Below, in pieces: positions 22,409 to 33,470 of a DNA stretch of 64,000 bases (within the stretch, counting starts at the first letter, position 1; the number at the start of each line of letters is the position of its first letter). The notes under the pieces were generated by a model. That model saw only the letters and a list, made by a program, of their open reading frames with translations. It did no database searches and was not told the origin of the DNA. The DNA lies in assembly GCA_025200525.1 (NCBI GenBank), contig CM045767.1, positions 9,593,273-9,657,272 of the forward strand, read 5' to 3'. The position numbers and the translations under genes were made by a program. This stretch comes from Camellia lanceoleosa. Lineage: Eukaryota > Streptophyta > Magnoliopsida > Ericales > Theaceae.

Positions 22409-23506
22409 TCAAGCATCAAGCGGAGGGGGCTGCTGAGACTGAAGTAGAAAAACGAGATGATCGAGGGTCTGCTCCATGTGGCCAAGACGTCCATCAAAAG
22501 CATCAAACCGTGCATCGAGAAAATCCAAACGTCGGGTCACAGTCTCCGCGAACCGCTGAAACTCAATAGAAAAATCCGTAGGAGAAACAGAAGCCTCACC
22601 ACCATCACCATCACCGGCAGCAGCGGCATCATACTCAGCCTCCTCTTCAAGACCAGCAGCAATCCCTGCAGATGGACCAACCCTGGATGACTCCCCTTTA
22701 ATATGGGCTCGACTTTGAGACACGGTTTTCTTGGTAAAAGGGCGAGAAGGGGAAGCAAACTCATCATCTTCTAAAACAGAAACGCCAAGGTCTGACAAAA
22801 GGCGGTTGATCAAGCAACCGTAAGGAAGGCCTAGCTTCTTATGCCCAGAGACACCAATCATCTTTTTGATGATAAGAGAAGCAAGATCAATGGATCGATG
22901 TCGGGCAATGCAAGACAAAATGAAACCTTGGTCTTGTTTGACCTCGGAGGAATGGGTGGTCACGATGATGTTGGCACAAACAATCAGATTAAGCAGTCTG
23001 AACTCCAAAAGAAGTTCAAACTGTTTAATCAAATCGCCTTTAGGCCAATGGCGTGCAATGCCACACAACTCCTGGGCCACTTCATCAAAATTACAAGTCG
23101 GGCGGTCGGGAACGGGGAAAGGGTAGTACTCTGGAAAGCCCTGCTCAATGTGAAGGAGTGAACGAATCAAGGCAGGGGTGACAGAAATGGATTTAGACCT
23201 AACCCAAGTGGTAAAAGATGGCTCATAATCAACAATCCCCTCCATATTACAATAAAACTCTCGAACCCAATCGAGGTTTTGACGCCTGGAAAAGGACAAA
23301 ACAAGATCACCACCTAGAGGATCAAACAACTGACGAATGTGAATAGTTTCAAAAGTATCTGCCTGAACATTTCTCTCTAAATGTACTGTACGGGATACAA
23401 ACGACTTATAAAAAGACTTGGATTGTTTAACAGATTGAAACCGAACAGAATCAAAGGTGGGTCGAGACACAGCGACCTTACGATGTTTAGGAGCAGAGGT
23501 AGACAT
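22409..23506 (-). CDS. Envelope-position ORF of the Copia element, open over its full length
   Basis: The second Met of a longer open frame (position 23506, MSTSAPKHRK) is the better start because the extension is hydrophobic and family-unlike; the product is 365 residues. Residues of about 15-215 resemble the domain annotated as putative plant transposon protein, often found in ORFs after pol in SIRE-like elements: the VHLERNV, VREFYCNM and TTWVRSKSISVTPALIRSLL segments match its usual layout. A Ser/Ala/Asp/Gly-rich linker follows, then a C-terminal heptad-like coiled coil (VTRRLDFLDARFDAFDGR). I see no signal peptide or membrane segment, so an actual envelope role is doubtful. It would need an internal promoter or splicing to be expressed. 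No stop occurs, in contrast to gag-pol. Confidence 0.75.
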   Translation of the reverse strand: MSTSAPKHRKVAVSRPTFDSVRFQSVKQSKSFYKSFVSRTVHLERNVQADTFETIHIRQLFDPLGGDLVLSFSRRQNLDWVREFYCNMEGIVDYEPSFTTWVRSKSISVTPALIRSLLHIEQGFPEYYPFPVPDRPTCNFDEVAQELCGIARHWPKGDLIKQFELLLEFRLLNLIVCANIIVTTHSSEVKQDQGFILSCIARHRSIDLASLIIKKMIGVSGHKKLGLPYGCLINRLLSDLGVSVLEDDEFASPSRPFTKKTVSQSRAHIKGESSRVGPSAGIAAGLEEEAEYDAAAAGDGDGGEASVSPTDFSIEFQRFAETVTRRLDFLDARFDAFDGRLGHMEQTLDHLVFLLQSQQPPPLDA

Positions 23507-24180
23507 GACTAACCCCAACCAAACCAACAAACCCAAAAACCAAATGAAACCAACATCAACAAACCATTAGTTAAGTGAAACAGAAGAAAGGCCAAACCGA
23601 ATGTAAACATCACAACCAGTTCTAAGCATAAACCCACAAACTCAAAGCATAAAAAATGATGACATGAAACAGGGCAATCATAAAAATGAATGACATTTTT
23701 TTTTTTTTAAAGGAAATGCAGAACCAGGTCTAAACAGGTCAAGTATGAACATACAATGAATGATAGACCCAAACAGACAAAGCCCTAATAGAGTAAAACC
23801 CAAAGACACATAATAGAGATAACAAGGCACAAAGTAAAACCCTAATCCAAATGTCACACAACACTAAAAAAAAATGAAGAAAACCAGACTAAAACACAAT
23901 ATAAACCATTGAGAGAGTGTGTGTGAAGAATCCACAAAACCTAGACCCAAAAATTAAAACAAAACTCAAAAACCCAACACCCAATAGTCGAAATTACAGA
24001 AAAGAAAGAAAATAAGAGAGGTATACACTTACCAAAGAGCAAATCAGCAAGAAGGATGAAGGAAGAGAAGGAAATCGACCACAAAGCAAGCCACAAGAAC
24101 AACCCTAGATCGAGAGAAGGCAAAGAGGGAAAAAAAATAACTTGAAGAGTCGAGAGAGGGAATAAATATGAAATAGGTCC
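23507..24180 (-). other. Leader region upstream of the extra ORF
   Basis: No conserved protein. A 60-codon hydrophobic open frame (24123-23941, minus) is present but unrecognised. This is where a splice acceptor or promoter for the extra ORF would lie. Confidence 0.4.
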
Positions 24181-24340
24181 GCTCGAGCGTGATGATTCCA
24201 GCTCGAGCTCACATCAATGAAAACTGACTCCCGCTCGAGCGTGAAAAGGAACGCTCGAGCTCAAAAAGCCATAGCTCAGAACTGCCAAAACTGCTGCAAG
24301 AGTGAAAACTACGCTCGAGCGTAGAACAGTCCGCTCGAGC
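24181..24340 (-). repeat. Three pairs of GCTCGAGC palindromes upstream of the extra ORF
   Basis: Starts at 24181/24201, 24233/24253 and 24313/24333, each exactly 20 bp apart; the last pair has full CGCTCGAGCG cores. The block lies about 680-830 bp upstream of the extra ORF start on its strand and is separate from the LTR copies. Confidence 0.9.
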
Positions 24341-24344
24341 GGAA

Positions 24345-25276
24345 CATTTTTTTTTTTTTTTACATAAAAACATCTAGAAAGTCCTATAACAGGTAAGATG
24401 ACCAGGTGACATACTATTCCACAAGGGCAAGAGTATCCATCAATTCTGAGTCCTCAAAATTTAAGAAAAGAGATGAAACAACAGCTCATGAATAAAACAG
24501 ATAGTATTAAATCAAAGCCACACGCATCATGAGAATGCATAACTCAAAAACACACATGAGAACTCATAAAAAGAATGTGTGTGTGTGCAATCCTTGAGAG
24601 CCACAAAGCTAGAGTTAATCCTCGTAGTGATCTGATGGCTGGACCTCCAACAAGAGTAACTAACCATCACAAAGAAAAGTCAAACCACTAGGAATCACGG
24701 GGTATTTGTTGAGTAAATGCGGAAGCTCCCTCTCAGACAATGATTTTTTTTTTTTTTTTAAACTTTTCTTTCTTGTGGGCACTCACTGGTGGCATACACG
24801 CTCAAGAGTATGGAGACCAACCAGAGAAGAATGAAAACAAAATGATGGCCTGGTTGGTGCCTCTGAGGTAGCCTTTTCCTAATGCCTGGAAATCATGTAC
24901 TGAGAGAGAAACCATGGAAGTGAAAATGGATGGTAGATGGTTATGAGACTCAACATCACCCATGATATACCAATATAGGTCAATTCCTCTGAAAGAGTAC
25001 AAGAAACACTATCAGTGGTCCATAGAGAACTTTGATCACTTGTGCGGAAACCTCTGCAACAGTTTATCTCAAGGATGTGTACAGAATGAGATCATGAAGT
25101 AAATGAGTATGGGCATTCAGAATGAGCTATGAAACAAAGATGAAAAAGATCTTGTAAGCAACATGAGCAGTGTTCATATAAAATTTGATGCAAAGATATC
25201 AGAACTCAATCATAGATTATCACATCCAAGAATAGTAAGTCAACCACTCACACTCACCTCACAGGAAACAGCCTAG
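24345..25276 (-). other. Non-coding stretch between pol and the palindrome block
   Basis: No recognisable protein. It includes a run of T near 24746 and GTGTGTGT at 24580. It probably represents the inter-ORF spacer of the element. Confidence 0.4.
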
Positions 25277-28200
25277 TTACTGAGACATTACACCCAAGGT
25301 CTTTCTAAGAAACTCAAATCGAAGAAGATCAAGGGGTTTTGTAAAAATATCAGCTTTTTGATGCTCAGTAGAAACATGTTCCAAAACAACAAGGCCTTCA
25401 TCCACTAACTCTCGAATAAAATGATGACAGATGTCAATGTGTTTGGTGCGAGAGTGTTGGACAGGATTTTTTGAAATGTTTATGGCACTTGTGTTATCAC
25501 AAAAAGGAGTGAGAATGTTCTGTTCTATTCCATAATCATGAAGCATTTGCTTCATCCACAACATTTGGGCACATCAACTCCCTGCAGCAATGTATTCAGC
25601 CTCAGCAGTAGACAGAGAGATAGCATTTTGCTTTTTACTATGCCAAGAAACCAGATTATTCCCAAGGTAAAAACACCCCCCGGATGTACTTTTTCTATCA
25701 TCAAGACACCGCCTACAAGGCATCAGAAAAACTAGTAATTTCGGCTGTAGTATCAGTGGAAAACCAAACCCCATACCCCAAGGTCCCATTAACATACTTG
25801 ATGATGTGTTTTACCGCAAGAAGGTGAGACTCTTTAGGACTGGCTTGGTAACGAGCACAAACACCGATTAAAAGGAAATGTCGACGACCGTCAGGAGATA
25901 CAAAAGACTCCTATCATACTCCTATAAAGGGTAGGATCGACATCAATACCAGAGGAATCTTTAGAAAGGTGAAGACCGGTGCTCATGGGAGTGTGCATGT
26001 TTGGCGACTCAAGACCAAACTTTGACACAAGATTTTAGCATACTTAGACCGAGAAACAAATATACCCGAAGGAGACTTTTAACTTGGAGACCCAAAAATA
26101 AGACAACTCTCCCATCATGCTCATCTCAAACTCATGTGTCATGCAATCCAAAAATATTTCACAAGATGATCAAGATGAAACCAAACACAATATCATCAAC
26201 ACATATCTGAGCAACAAGAATATGAGACTTAGTATGTTTCACAAATAATGTCTTATCCACACTACCCCTTTGAAAGTCATTATCAAGAAGAAAGGTAGTG
26301 AGCCTATCATACCAAGCCCGAGGGGCTTGTTTCAACCCATACAAAGCCTTGTCTAACTTGTAGACATGATTAGGACATTTAGGGTTCTCAAACCCTTTTG
26401 GTTGCTCAACATATGCCTCTTTTTTTAAGTACCCATTCAGAAAAGCACTTTTCACATCCATTTGAAACAATTTAAAGCCAAGGAAACATGCAACACCAAG
26501 CAAAATACGAATGGATTCGAGACGTGCAACTGGGGCAAACGTCTCATCATAGTTAATACCCTCTACTTGTGTGTAACCTTGAGCAACCAACCTAGCTTTA
26601 TTCCTCACAACAGTAACATTCTCATCAAATTTATTTTTAAAGATCCACTTGGTACCTATCACATTCATGTCTCTAGGTCTGGGAGCAAGAGTCCAAACTT
26701 TGTTACGTTCAAATTGACCTAATTCTTCATGCATAGCATTAACCCAACTATCATCTAGCAAGGCCTCTTTAAAATTCTTAGGTTCAATCAAAGAAACATA
26801 ACACATATGTGATACCTCATCCCGAATCTGTCTTCGGGTTTTCATTCGATCCAAACACTTCCAATTACCGTTGAACTCGATGATTCGGCCACCCTTGCCG
26901 ATGGTTTAAGTTCGACTTTGGGTGACAGAGGAACAGAGTGCCGTTTTTGAGCACTCTTGGACTTGAACTTACCTGTGAGGATGGTGTCAGAATAATTTCT
27001 TGTGATTGAGCCGCAAAGATCTCCTTGATTTTGTGGTTCAAGATTCAAGATTGGAAACTCACCATTGACATCCTCATTTATTGCTGAAGTAGGTGTACCG
27101 TTGTCATATATAACCACATTTATTGATTCCATGAATGACGAAGTTCGCAGTTATAGACTCGAAAAGCCCTCTTGTTGGTTGAATACCCTAGAAAAATACC
27201 TTCATCACTTCAGGAGTCAAATTTGCCCAAGGGCTCTCTATCTTTGAAGATGTAACACTTACTTCCAAATGTTTTGAAGTATTTTACATTAGGTTTCAAA
27301 CCCTTCCACAATTCATAAGGAGTTTGTAAAGTGCCGGGCCTTAAATACACACGATTTATGACATAAACAAAGAAGATTTAAGGCTTCCCGTAACTTTGGA
27401 GGAAGACTCTTACTAAGGAGCATGACCCTAGCCATTTCTTGAACAACTCGTTTTTCCTCTCAACCACTCCATTTTGTTGTGGAGTAATAGGTGCAGAAAC
27501 TCATGCTTAATTCCATGCATATCACAAAAATCCGAAAAACTATTTTCAAATTCACAACCATGATCAGTTCGATTCTTATGATACGCCTAATGGAAACACC
27601 TGTTCATTTTGGATTTTAAGGACTAAAGCCCGAAAGCATCAAACGACGATTTTTCCCTTAAAAAATTTACCCATGAGAATCGAGTAAAATCATCAACAGT
27701 TAAAAAAATGTATCTTTTACCTCCAATGCTTTCAGTGCGAGTAGGACCCATTAAATCCATGTGAACTAATTCAAGAGGACGTTTGGTTGTAAAGCTGTTC
27801 ACCTTTTTATGTGGAGCATGGGTTTGCTTGCCAAGCTGACATGGTCCACACACATGGCTCAAATTCTTACCTAGTTTAGTTACTCCTCTCACAAGTTCTT
27901 TGTTGGTTATCTTAGTTAGGTCTTTGAAATTCATGTGACCTAATCATTGATGCCACAGATCAATGTTACTTATGATGGCAAAATGACAAGTGAGATCATT
28001 AGTAGTAAGAATCCCATAGCAGTTATCAGATGTGCGAACCCCATGTAAAACAGTATTTCCCTTTTTATCCAAAATTTCACATTTATTTTTTGAAAACAAT
28101 ACTTCATGATGGGAATCACACATTTGACTAATGCTTAAAAGATTAGCTTTAAGGCCATCAACAAGTAAGGCATTATCTAGCTTGGGAAGACCAGCAACAC

Positions 28201-28882
28201 TTATAGAGCCCTTACCAATGACTCTGGAGGTGCCGCCATCTCCAAAAGTAACAATTCCTCCTTCATATTTTTCAAGGGAGGTGAAGTAGGATTTGTTACC
28301 GGACATATGTCGAGAGCACCCACTATCAAGATACCACATGTGTAAGTCACGTGCCTTTAGAGCAGTGTGAGCAACAAAACAAGTCAAATCATCTTTTCTA
28401 ACCCAAATCTTTTTAGTCTTGGTGTTCCGCCTAGACATGTAAGGTTGTCTCCTAACCCAAAAAGTATTAGAATTTCTACCCTTTTGAGACACCTTACCAA
28501 ACAGTTCAAAACAGTAAGGAGGAATGTGGCCATACCTACCACAGTGATGACAAATAAAAACAGGCTTTACCTCCTTTTTGTTGATCTTACCTGTTTTTGC
28601 TTGGTGAAGAGAAGGATCAACCTGGTCTATCTTCAATTTTCCCTTTGCTTGAGTCTTCCAGTTCTGTGAAGTAGAGGCCTGTCTTTTGTGAGCTGTCGTA
28701 CCATAGCCTAGCCCTCTTTTGTCAGAACCCATTTGTTGAGACCCGAGTATGTCTTCTAGAGATCTGGAACCTTTGTTCCACATGGCAATTGTTGCTCTAG
28801 CAATACCGAGTTCTTCATCTTTCGTCTCGACTTTCTTCCAATGCACTTTGTGACAGCTCAAGTCTTTCAAGTTTTTCTTCAT
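25277..28882 (-). pseudogene. Copia pol: protease, integrase, RT, RNase H (broken)
   Basis: From the 5' side: a CHHCGRYGHIPPYC zinc knuckle and the protease site WYLDSGCSRHMSG (28882-27944); a stop replaces the residue after LWHQ where LGHMNF follows, the usual integrase start; integrase zinc and core segment to 27623 (CGPCQLGKQTHAP, HMDLMGPT); then a damaged stretch; reverse transcriptase at 26854-26159 ([43 protein letters not shown]). The catalytic box reads CVDD rather than YVDD. RNase H follows at 25795-25277 (STAEAEYIAA, DNTSAINISKNP, RTKHIDI) with one stop between its halves. It would copy and integrate the element; as it stands it is inactive. Confidence 0.9.
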
Positions 28883-29598
28883 ATGTGGAATACACCTTGA
28901 AGTTCATTCCTTTCGGTTTCACAGATAGAAGTTTTCCACATAAGTCTTGCTCGTCACTTGAGATCTTGATGACATTCTGCTTTGTCGCCAAGAGTTCTCC
29001 TTGAGTAGGACATTCTCACTCTCACATGTTTTGAGCTTGAGAGAGAGTTTGTCGTTGGTTTTAGACAAATTCAGAGATTCCTCATACAAATTTCTCGTAA
29101 GCTTGTTGTAGTTCTTCACCATTGATCTCATCAATGTCTTCGATAGTTCATTATCCTCTCTTGCTCCTCATTCTTCTTAACCTCATCCAACTGCAACCAA
29201 GGCGCACAAGTTGTTGGATGGAGGTGGAGGTGAATCTCCTTTCATCGAATTGGCCTTAATTTCCCATGCATCTTTAGCCTTTGTGCGTTGAACGACCAAT
29301 TCGTTGTTCTTCATTAGAAATTGCTCCACGAATAATGATTAGGGCTCTCTCGATTGCGGATTATCTGCACTTTCAGATCTTCTTCAATGGTTTGCCAACC
29401 TTCCGTTCAAAGGCTCTCGAAAAAGCCCTCATTCGATTTTCCAATACAGGTAGTTGATCCCAACAAAGGTGGGGGCATGATGCAAGTTCTGACCACGGGC
29501 TGATTCCGAAGGCTTTGGAAGAGGTTGAGAAACCGTGGCCCAAAATTCCATGAAAGCACTATCCCCATCTTCACCAGATTCAGTTCTTCGGTTCTTGT

Positions 29599-30596
29599 TC
29601 ACCCACTTTCATCATCCCAAGTTACGGTGTAGACTTTCTTCCGATTCTTTTTCGTAGGGCATTCAAGGGATATATGGCCAAACCCTTGACATTCAAAGCA
29701 CTTGACCCCTGGCCCCCTAACAACCTTCTTTTCAGTAGTTTGAGCTAATTTTTGTGGAAAAGTTTTGGGTTTGTCATTACTCTTCTCTTTTGAAATAGGG
29801 GCTTTGAAATTAGGCTTCTTTTTCAAAAATTTTTTAAACTGTTTTGTAAGCATAGCCGTCATTTCAGACTCTAAATCAAATTCAGTCTCCGGAAGTTTTG
29901 CAGTCTCATGAGTACTTGTGAAAGCCATACTTTCTTTTTGCTTTTTCTTGGAAATTTGGTGCTTCATAAGTCTGCAAATTTCCAACCAATTGATCAAGCT
30001 TGAGGGTATCAACATTCTGAGACTCCTCAATGGCTGTCACCTTTGATTGGAACCTCTCGGGAAGGGACCTCAAAATTTTTCCCACAACTTTCGCTTCCGG
30101 GATTTTTTCACCGAGAGTGAAACAGGAATTCACGATATCACTAAGTTTTGCATAGAAATCATCAAACGTCTCATCATCGCGCATAAAAAGGGTTTCAAAG
30201 GCAGATGTGAGATGTTGAAGTTTTGACCTTTTGACAGAGGTAGTTCCTTCGTGAATTGTTTCAAGAATATCCCACGCCTCTTTTGCTATTTCACACGTGC
30301 AAATTCGACGGAATTCTTCAGGTGTGACAGAGCAAAAGAGGGAGTTGAGAGCCTTGCTCCAACTCGAAGTTCGTAATCGGCCAGTCCCATTTATCAAGGG
30401 GTTTAGGAATATCAATGCCATCTATAGTGACAGTAGGTTCACTCCACCCAAAGACAACGCAGTGCCAAACTTTCTCATCGATTGATTTTAAAAATTCTCT
30501 CATGCGAGCTTTCCAATAAGAATAGTTTGTACCGTCTAGTAAAAGGGGTCTATGAGTCGAGTTACCTTCACGAATAGAATCCATAATACTAGTCAC
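29599..30596 (-). pseudogene. Copia gag (frameshifted)
   Basis: Starts MTSIMDSIREG at 30596 and includes the LLLDGTNYSYWKARMREFL segment of Copia gag, then in a second frame FYAKLSDIVNSCF and LRSLPERF, and in a third frame the zinc knuckle CFECQGFGHISLEC near 29700. At least two frameshifts separate the blocks. A further fragment (29134-28919) joins it to pol. Confidence 0.85.
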
Positions 30597-30644
30597 ACAA
30601 AATCACACTCCTATAGTTTTTCTTTTTAAAAAAAGAATGACCTC

Positions 30645-30658
30645 GCTTCCGATACCAA
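30645..30658 (-). other. Primer binding site of the Copia element (degenerate)
   Basis: On the minus strand TTGGTATCGGAAGCG follows the LTR end GGATTTTCA after one base. It resembles TGGTATCAGAGC for initiator tRNA-Met with changes in the second half. Confidence 0.65.
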
Positions 30659-31281
30659 TTGAAAATCCTATGTGATTCGTGATTAGATAAAGATTAAAAT
30701 ATTCCAAATCCTAAAATTCCAAAACACTCAATCTAAAATCATCAAGCACTTACGAGTGATTTTAGTTTGTTTGTTTTAGGAAAAATAATAAATCAACACA
30801 AATGATTTTTTTACGTGGAAAAACTACATTTGTAGAACCTTCAATCGTAACCAAAACCTACGAGCGAACCGCCACTAATCCATCCACTACCGATGGACTA
30901 CAAGTTTACAAAGAACCCTTACAAACCACCCAACCCAAATAATTTGTCTCAATCTTCAGAACTCTTTCACCACGCCTTCACACGAATCGATTCAAGTTGA
31001 TTCCACACCACAACTTCACTTGTCGAATTAACGACTACGTAAAGAATCAAACGCCTTTTGAAACTTTACGTGTTGATCTTCGGATTCCACCGAAGGGAAC
31101 ACTCTTGAATATGTAGTATCAAACTCTTTGATGTATGAATCTTAACTCATGAGTTTTAGAAAACTCTCAAGAACATCAAAGAAAACTTATCAAACTTTCA
31201 GAAGAACACTTCAAACAAAACTCTAGAATTCTTGAATCAGACCTAGAAAAAGTTAGATTGGTTTGAGAAGAAAACCATCTA

Positions 31282-31287
31282 CTTATA
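31282..31287 (-). promoter_or_regulatory. TATA box of the Copia 5' LTR
   Basis: TATAAG in the minus-strand context GTGTATAAGTAGATGG. It lies 80-170 bp downstream of the two palindrome pairs on the coding strand. Confidence 0.55.
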
Positions 31288-31364
31288 CACAACCAAAAGG
31301 AGTCCCAGATCTGAAAGAAATCAAACACTTGAAGCCAATCCAGATTCTGAAAACCGCGATCTCC

Positions 31365-31458
31365 GCTCGAGCGCTCCACTCTCCGCTCGAGCGGCCTGTC
31401 TCAAACCTGTGTGTAATTAAACTGAGGTACGCTCGAGCGCTTCCTCTTCCGCTCGAGC
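31365..31458 (-). repeat. Paired GCTCGAGC palindromes in the Copia 5' LTR
   Basis: Starts at 31365/31385 and 31431/31451, both exactly 20 bp apart; all four copies are perfect. Position in U3 just upstream of the TATA box suits an enhancer-like role, which is an inference. Confidence 0.9.
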
Positions 31459-31627
31459 GTAAAATTACATCCTTCAAGATTGCAGCTGCCGAGATATCGA
31501 AGTTCCTCCAATCTCCGCCGAAGACATGGCCCTTTCGGCCGGGGAAGAACAAAAATACAAAAATTACATTTTGATCAAGCACAAAGTTTTGTCACCAGCT
31601 TTGACAATAAAGGGACCTAACAGTACA

Positions 31628-32311
31628 CTTTTGACTAAAGCCTAAAAGTGTTTAAATTTGCAAGATTGCAAATTTTCCTTCTACGTGATTCTCTTATTGA
31701 TTTAGCTGACGTCTTGAGGAGCGTCTGTCTCTTCCAACGGGTATATTTTTTTGGTATAAATAGAAATGTTGTGTGTGGAGTAAAATCAAGAACTTGAAGA
31801 GAAAAAATTCTGTGTGCTCTAAAAATTTTGAGTATATTGTATTCTGCTATTTCACTTTCAGATCTAAGTGTAGCCTTTATTTTTACGCTTTCATATCTAC
31901 TCTTTGTGAGATAATTATTGTAAAAAATGGTTTAAGTACCACTTATTTTTATTCATTATTTTTGTGAGAGATTTTGTAAGAGTAAGGCATTTATTATTGA
32001 GTGAGGTTCAATGAATAAAAGTAAGTCGTGTGCCAAATCCACAACCTCGGTGGTGTATTTATTCAATTGATAGTAAAGAATTTCTCGAGGAGGTTCCTTG
32101 GGGAGTAGACGTAGGCCTAGCATCTCGAATTACTATAAATCTTAGTGTTTGATTTTTTCTTTTTCCTATCTCTCTTACTTTTATATTGATAATTATTATT
32201 TTGTGTTCTTTTTTATTTGTTAAAATTCTGAATATTGTGTTAATTTTAATATTGTAAAATTTTTAGTAATCCAATTCACCCACTCTCTTAGGTTGCCTAC
32301 TTGGGATAACA
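31628..32311 (+). repeat. Right part of an older Copia-like LTR
   Basis: This is the sequence into which the SIRE-like element inserted. It has a TATAAATAG box at 31755, the GAGTAGACGTAGGC block near 32103, a T-rich tail, CTCTCTTAGGTTG near 32282 and the end GGGATAACA at 32311. Its left terminus, to the left of 20806, was not found. Confidence 0.65.
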
Positions 32312-32379
32312 AAAATAAGTACTAGTAAAATTATCACTAAAATAATTTTTTGTGACTTTTTTTTGCATATTGCTCAAAA

Positions 32380-32615
32380 TTAACAATTAGTAACTTCAAT
32401 TTTGTCATGATTTCTATAAATTGTTGTTAAAACTTCTAATTAGTGACTTTTTCTGTCATGAATTTTTCAAATATCACTGAAATTTGAAAATTAGTGACAT
32501 GTTTTTGTGACAATTTTTTTAAACTGTCTCTAAAACTTATAATTAATGATATTTTTTGTAACAATTTTCAAACCGTCACTAATAATCAAGAATTAGTGAT
32601 GTTTTTTAATAGTGT
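32380..32615. repeat. Degenerate repeat of AATTAGTGACNNTTTTTGT-like units
   Basis: Four or five units of roughly 50-60 bp with TTAGTGAC, TTTGTCAT/TTGTGACA and AACTGTCWCTAAAA words. It could be a subterminal zone of a CACTA or a similar element. No termini found. Confidence 0.5.
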
Positions 32616-32956
32616 TTGATAAAAATATTATTAATTATTATAAAATCTATTAAACAATAAGTTCACCTATTAAAATCTATACCTAAACCCTCTAATTGTA
32701 TTGTATTGTATTGTATTGAATTGTGTGATAAGTATTGTTGTTAGATTATGTTAGATTAATTACATCATTCTTTTTCTTTTCTTTTTTTTTTTTGAAAGCG
32801 ACATTGTTGTTTATAAAAAAAAAAAAATACTAAAAACATTCTTTAGTGTTGAAAATTGTATAGAATATCAGAATGTGTAAAAATAATATAAAAATATTTT
32901 GAAATATGTGCAATATGTATGGAGATTATATATGTACGGTGATTATAAATGTTTTA
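32616..32956. other. A+T-rich spacer
   Basis: Contains a (TTGTA)n run near 32695-32720. No gene seen. Confidence 0.5.
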
Positions 32957-33120
32957 GGATTGGTTTGGCATATTTGAAAAAAGTTAAAAAGTCACTATCC
33001 TATTTAAGTCACTTTATTTTATTTAAGTCACATTACCTCTCTCACACATCACTTTAAACCCAAACTATATTTCATAAGAAGTCAAAAAATATAATTATTT
33101 AGATCATCTCAAACAACCCC
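32957..33120. mobile_element. Tourist-like MITE, TTA target duplication
   Basis: 164 bp with inverted ends GGATTGGTTTGGCAT and GGGGTTGTTTGAGAT (right end on the minus strand), flanked by TTA at 32954-32956 and 33121-33123. A 3-bp TTA duplication and G-rich GGNTTGTTTGG ends fit the PIF/Harbinger superfamily. Confidence 0.7.
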
Positions 33121-33240
33121 TTAGTATTATATATTTTTTATTGACAGCCTTTATCGTTGTTATTAGCCAAACCTTTTATAAAATCATCTTCATTTTTTTT
33201 TGAGTTAGATTTTAATAATTAGACGGCCGAGATTCATTTA

Positions 33241-33470
33241 AGGTCTCGTTTGGTAAGTGATTTTTTTATCTACAAAAATTAAAAAGTTACTAAAAAAATC
33301 AAAAAGTCAATAACTCATACCAAAAAGTCAAAGATTTCATTTTTTCTCTATTTTTTGTACATTTTTTTGTAAAAAGTCAAAAAGTCATCCCCAACATATT
33401 ATTTTTTTTACATCACATTTTAACTAAAAAACCAAAAAGTTACTAAAAAAACATGTTCCCAAACGAGACC
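33241..33470. mobile_element. MITE with GGTCTCGTTTGG ends
   Basis: The left end AGGTCTCGTTTGG mirrors the right end CCAAACGAGACC. The interior is A/T-rich with several AAAAAGTYA words. Flanks are TTA-like but not an exact match (TTA or TAA on the left, TTA on the right). Probably PIF/Harbinger-like. Confidence 0.65.

Larger units (their letters stand above)
20811..31622 (-). mobile_element. Ty1/copia LTR retrotransposon, SIRE/Maximus-like
   Basis: Flanked by a perfect 5-bp duplication GTACA (20806-20810 and 31623-31627). Read on the minus strand the order is LTR, primer site, gag, protease, integrase, reverse transcriptase, RNase H, extra ORF, polypurine tract, LTR. Integrase before reverse transcriptase defines Ty1/copia. 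An additional long ORF between pol and the 3' LTR is the mark of the SIRE lineage. gag-pol is broken by stops and frameshifts, but the extra ORF is open. It was inserted into an older LTR, whose right part continues at 31628. Confidence 0.93.
30660..31622 (-). repeat. 5' LTR of the Copia element
   Basis: 963 bp, begins TGTTAGGTCCC and ends GGATTTTCA on the minus strand. Compared with the other LTR, the middle (31008-31483) differs at only about two positions, whereas both ends differ heavily. Confidence 0.93.

Noticed and set aside
28367..28669. 100-codon plus-strand frame
   Set aside because: Shadow of the Copia protease/zinc-knuckle frame on the minus strand.
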